Position numbers and translations under genes: made by a program. The notes beneath the pieces are model-generated. The model was not told the DNA's origin and searched no databases. It worked only from the letters and a program-made list of their open reading frames with translations. A stretch of DNA of 53,373 nucleotides, from the NCBI GenBank assembly GCA_025352885.1, contig JANXRZ010000073.1:1-53373 (forward strand), read 5' to 3'. This DNA is from Pseudomonadota bacterium (lineage in GTDB: Bacteria > Pseudomonadota > Gammaproteobacteria > Burkholderiales > SG8-39). How positions within the stretch are numbered: position 1 is the stretch's first letter; each line of letters opens with the position of its first letter. Shown piece by piece: positions 50,699 to 53,373 of this stretch.

Positions 50699-50715
50699 AT
50701 TTCGCATTGCAGAAC
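50699..50715. promoter_or_regulatory. candidate IclR operator between amidase and iclR
   Basis: ATTTCGCA-T-TGCAGAAC is an imperfect palindrome that matches 13 of 17 positions of the perfect palindrome upstream of livH. It lies just downstream of the predicted amidase transcription start, a position suited to repression. Confidence 0.5.
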
Positions 50716-50728
50716 GCATTCTAAAAAT

Positions 50729-50756
50729 ATTCTATCATCTGTCTCTGATTCGGCAA
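50729..50756 (-). promoter_or_regulatory. candidate amidase-operon promoter
   Basis: On the minus strand, TTGCCG (50751-50756) and TAGAAT (50729-50734) are separated by 16 bp. They match 4/6 and 5/6 of consensus and would start transcription near 50722, about 63 nt before the amidase ATG. Confidence 0.45.
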
Positions 50757-50792
50757 TGACCTAACTGAAGAATCCCAACGCAAGGAGGGGAT

Positions 50793-51689
50793 ATGGCAAA
50801 GGCACCGCGCAAGGCGAAGGGGGCGTCCAAGAGTCGCCGCGGCGTTCAATCCATCGAGGTAGGCTCGCGCTTGCTGGAGGCGCTCGCGGCCCATCCTGGA
50901 GCCATGCACCTGCGCGACATCGCGACCGCCACCAGCATGCCGGCGAGCAAAGCCCATCGCTACCTGACCAGCCTGATCAGCGCCGGGCTGGCGGAGCAGG
51001 ATCCGGTCAGCGGTCGTTACGACCTGGGTGCGATGAGCCTGCGCCTCGGGCTGGCGGTGCTCAACCGGCGAGACGCGGTGCGCCACGCGGCACGGGCGCT
51101 TACCGAGTACAGCGTGGCTGAGGATGCGACCGCTGCGCTGGCCGTTTGGGGTGAGCGTGGGCCGACCATCGTGGCATGGCATGACAGCAGCCAGCCAGTG
51201 CTGTGCAACCTCGGCATCGGCTCCATCCTCGAACTGCTGAGGTCTGCAACCGGGCGGGTGTTCCTGGCCTACCTGCCGCGCGCGGCTACTCGCAGCATGG
51301 TGGAGCGCGAGCTCACCCTGATCGCCACTTACCTGCCGAACGAGCAGGTGCGCACCTGGCGAGATGTCGATGAGTTGATCCGCAAGGTACGCACGGCGCG
51401 CGTCGGTTCGACTCACGAGGAACTCGTCCACGGCCTAAGTGCCGTGGCGGCGCCGATATTCGATCACCAGGGCCGCATTGTGGGCGTACTGCTCCAGGTA
51501 GGGCTGTCCGGATTCATTCATTCACCCGCAAGGCCCGCGAGCACGAAACTCCTGCAGATCGCCGACTCCATATCGGTGAAGCTCGGCTTTGATCCGGCTG
51601 TGAGTGGCGCGTCGTTCGCGGAAATCTTGGAGCGGGATAGCGCAATGTCTCCGGGCGACGGGACCGCTGGCGAGCTTCTTTCTACATGA
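50793..51689 (+). CDS. IclR-family transcriptional regulator
   Basis: 298 residues. The N-terminal winged helix (about 20-85) has HLRDIATATSMPASKAHRYLTSLISAGL; the C-terminal effector domain (about 95-275) includes TGRVFLAYLP and AAPIFDHQGRIVG. An excellent ribosome site, AGGAGGGG, precedes the ATG. It is divergent from the amidase operon and upstream of livHM, so it is the likely regulator of both through the palindromes at 50699 and 51708. Confidence 0.93.
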   Translation: MAKAPRKAKGASKSRRGVQSIEVGSRLLEALAAHPGAMHLRDIATATSMPASKAHRYLTSLISAGLAEQDPVSGRYDLGAMSLRLGLAVLNRRDAVRHAARALTEYSVAEDATAALAVWGERGPTIVAWHDSSQPVLCNLGIGSILELLRSATGRVFLAYLPRAATRSMVERELTLIATYLPNEQVRTWRDVDELIRKVRTARVGSTHEELVHGLSAVAAPIFDHQGRIVGVLLQVGLSGFIHSPARPASTKLLQIADSISVKLGFDPAVSGASFAEILERDSAMSPGDGTAGELLST

Positions 51690-51707
51690 AGCTGCGGCAA
51701 TCGCTTA

Positions 51708-51724
51708 ATTCCGCAATGCGGAAT
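51708..51724. promoter_or_regulatory. candidate IclR operator upstream of livH
   Basis: ATTCCGCA-A-TGCGGAAT is a perfect 8-bp inverted repeat around one base, lying 7 bp upstream of a good -35 box. The shape is like operators of IclR-family regulators, and its place upstream of the promoter suits activation. Confidence 0.55.
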
Positions 51725-51731
51725 AAATGTC

Positions 51732-51759
51732 TTGATGAGAAATATATTGCTCTTATAAA
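51732..51759 (+). promoter_or_regulatory. candidate livH promoter
   Basis: TTGATG (51732-51737) and TATAAA (51754-51759) with 16-bp spacing, matching 4/6 and 5/6 of consensus, lie in an AT-rich stretch. The leader to the livH start would be about 65 nt. Confidence 0.5.
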
Positions 51760-51831
51760 AAACTCCATCTAAATTGCGCCTTCGTCTCTATCCGCTGCAA
51801 TGCTGCATCGACCCATAAAGGGTGAACCTGT

Positions 51832-52704
51832 TTGACTTTCGCATTGCAAGTCTTATTCGACTCCCTGCTGCTCGGCGGACTGCTGGCAGTCGGGGCGCTT
51901 GGTTTTTCCCTCGTCTGGGGCGTGCTGAACGTCCTGAACCTGGCGTACGCCGCGTTCATCATGCTGGGCGGCTACCTGAGCTACTGGTTGTGGACGCTGG
52001 GCGTGGACTTTCTGTTCACCATCCCGCTCACGATGCTGATGCTGTTCGCGCTCGGATGGGCCGTGCAGCGCTTCATCATCGACTACGTCATGGAGGGACC
52101 GCCGCCGTTAAGCATCACCCTCACTTACGGGATGAATCTTGCGATCGTGGGCCTGGCGTTCTACCTGTTCACCGCTGTCGACCGCAGCGTCATTACTCCC
52201 GAGTACATGAATGGCTATTGGCAGATTGCCGGCGCCAAATTGCCCTACGCCAGAGCGATCACGGTCCTAATCGCCCTTGTGCTGACAGGTTCCGCATGGT
52301 GGCTATTCGATCGTACAGAGTTGGGTGCCTCGATTCGCGCCACGCGCTTGGATATCGAAGCGGCGCGCCTGGTCGGAATTAACGTGAGGAGCGTGTTTGA
52401 CCTCACAACCGGACTATCCGCGGCCCTGGCCGGCGCCATGGGGGCGTTGATCGTGTTGACCTATGGCATATCGCCATTGACCGGCGATCAGTTCCTGCTG
52501 CAGATATTGATCGTCACCGTGCTGGGCGGTCTGGGCAGCGTGGTCGGTCCGCTCGCCGGAGCGGCGGTCATCGGCGGCGCAACCAGCCTGACGGCGAATC
52601 TTTTCGGCTCAACCTACAGTGTGTTGGTGGGAACTGTCATTGTGCTGGTCGTACTTGCCATGCGCCCTTCAGGCATGTTCGGCAAGCGTTTCTACGAGAC
52701 TTAA
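51832..52704 (+). CDS. livH: branched-chain amino acid-type ABC permease (LivH)
   Basis: 290 residues with about eight transmembrane segments and the LivH pattern LVWGVLNVLNLAYAAFIMLGGYL, a cytoplasmic EAA-like loop (RATRLDIEAARLVGINV) and GGLGSVVGPLAGA. It starts at TTG 51832; GGGTGA lies upstream. Such permeases import amino acids, amides or aromatic acids. The IclR gene beside it suggests a specialised substrate. Confidence 0.9.
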   Translation: MTFALQVLFDSLLLGGLLAVGALGFSLVWGVLNVLNLAYAAFIMLGGYLSYWLWTLGVDFLFTIPLTMLMLFALGWAVQRFIIDYVMEGPPPLSITLTYGMNLAIVGLAFYLFTAVDRSVITPEYMNGYWQIAGAKLPYARAITVLIALVLTGSAWWLFDRTELGASIRATRLDIEAARLVGINVRSVFDLTTGLSAALAGAMGALIVLTYGISPLTGDQFLLQILIVTVLGGLGSVVGPLAGAAVIGGATSLTANLFGSTYSVLVGTVIVLVVLAMRPSGMFGKRFYET

Positions 52705-52724
52705 TCGAGCGCCACGGCACGATC

Positions 52725-53373
52725 TTGAACACAGAAGGCACCAGGGCGAGTCAGCCCGTCGCACGCGCACCGGGCTGGACGAATGTCCGCTGGTTCGGCA
52801 TGCCCGCGACCCTACTGGTCGCGATCCTGCTGATCGCGATGAGCGCTCCCCTGTATCTCGGTTCGTACGCGCAGCGCGTGGTGGCGACAGCATTCATGTA
52901 TGTGGCGCTGGCCCAGTCGTGGAACCTGATCGGGGGATACGCAGGGCTGATGTCGCTGGCGCTGCCGGCGTTCTTCGGCACCGGCGCACTGGTGACCGCC
53001 GTGCTGGTCATTAATGGCGTGCTGCCCGGATTCGCGGTGATCGGCGGGATATCGGCCGCGCTGGTCATCGCCGCAATTATCGGGGGCCCGACGCTCCGCC
53101 TGCAGGGGCATTATTTTGTCGTCGCGACGTTGCTGATTACCGAGGCACTGCGCAACCTGGTGCTTAATATCAACGCGTTCGGCTTCTCCGGCGGAACCGC
53201 GCTGAACCTGTTCAACGCCACTAAACTGGGAGACCTCGACGCGCGCCAGTTCAACCTGTTTTTCTATTTTCTGATGCTGCTGCTTGCCGTCGCGGCGATG
53301 GCGACGGTCGTGGCTTTCGAACGCTCGCGAAGCGGATATGCGCTGCGTTCGATCCGAGACAACGAGCGCGCGG
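52725..53373 (+). CDS. livM: branched-chain amino acid-type ABC permease (LivM), partial
   Basis: 216 codons are present; the gene runs off the right edge. The LivM pattern is clear: VALAQSWNLIGGYAGLMSLALPAFFG, GPTLRLQGHYFVVATL, and ERSRSGYALRSIRDNERA at the end. TTG 52725 is the assumed start, 20 bp after livH; ATG 52800 would cut into the first helix region. ATPase genes and the binding protein probably lie beyond the window. Confidence 0.88.
   Translation, partial: MNTEGTRASQPVARAPGWTNVRWFGMPATLLVAILLIAMSAPLYLGSYAQRVVATAFMYVALAQSWNLIGGYAGLMSLALPAFFGTGALVTAVLVINGVLPGFAVIGGISAALVIAAIIGGPTLRLQGHYFVVATLLITEALRNLVLNINAFGFSGGTALNLFNATKLGDLDARQFNLFFYFLMLLLAVAAMATVVAFERSRSGYALRSIRDNERA

Overview
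The window is GC-rich and looks like a chromosome segment of a Betaproteobacterium, probably Burkholderiales-like. The reasons are two Bug-type tripartite-tricarboxylate solute-binding proteins, a complete System I (Ccm) cytochrome c maturation set, an IclR regulator beside Liv-type transport genes, and many single-copy catabolic enzymes. No rRNA, tRNA, CRISPR array or insertion sequence was recognised. The taxonomic placement is inference.

Layout. (1) 1-2707, minus strand: a two-partner secretion pair, with the TpsB transporter followed by the 5' end of a TpsA exoprotein that leaves the window. (2) 2999-10077: all nine ccm genes, split into two convergent half-operons, ccmABCD (plus) and ccmEFGHI (minus). 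They meet tail to tail on a CTAG that is a stop codon on both strands. (3) 10259-23180, plus strand: a tightly coupled and unusual electron-transfer island. It encodes a tetraheme cytochrome c, a protein joining two cyclic-nucleotide-binding folds to a four-cluster ferredoxin, a membrane protein with two H-x13-H pairs (likely di-heme b), a membrane-anchored decaheme cytochrome with a Cys-rich cytoplasmic domain, a pentaheme cytochrome, an outer-membrane barrel, a membrane-anchored FAD/2Fe-2S reductase, a degenerate cyclase-FHA protein, and an FHA protein with a TagH-like C-terminus. (4) 23177-47063: catabolic genes in short operons (CoA ligases, enoyl-CoA hydratase, VOC protein, amidohydrolases, molybdenum hydroxylase large subunit, PEP-mutase-like lyase, diaminopropionate ammonia-lyase, PxpA-like protein, two Bug proteins). 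A cyclic-nucleotide-binding/FHA gene and a decayed GIY-YIG-like gene fragment lie among them. (5) 47143-53373: a lipoprotein in a lower-GC patch, then an amidase/isomerase/CoxG operon divergent from an iclR gene, then livHM leaving the window.

How the genes fit together. The ccm genes supply the haem-attachment machinery needed by the 19 predicted periplasmic c-type haems next door. The island encodes parts that could move electrons between NAD(P)H or the quinone pool, the periplasm and perhaps the outer membrane, with possible cyclic-nucleotide and phosphothreonine control built in. This assembled pathway is my inference and I know of no described system with this composition. In the last region, two matching IclR-type palindromes sit at the amidase promoter and just upstream of the livH promoter, which suggests one regulon for uptake and hydrolysis of an amide-like substrate.
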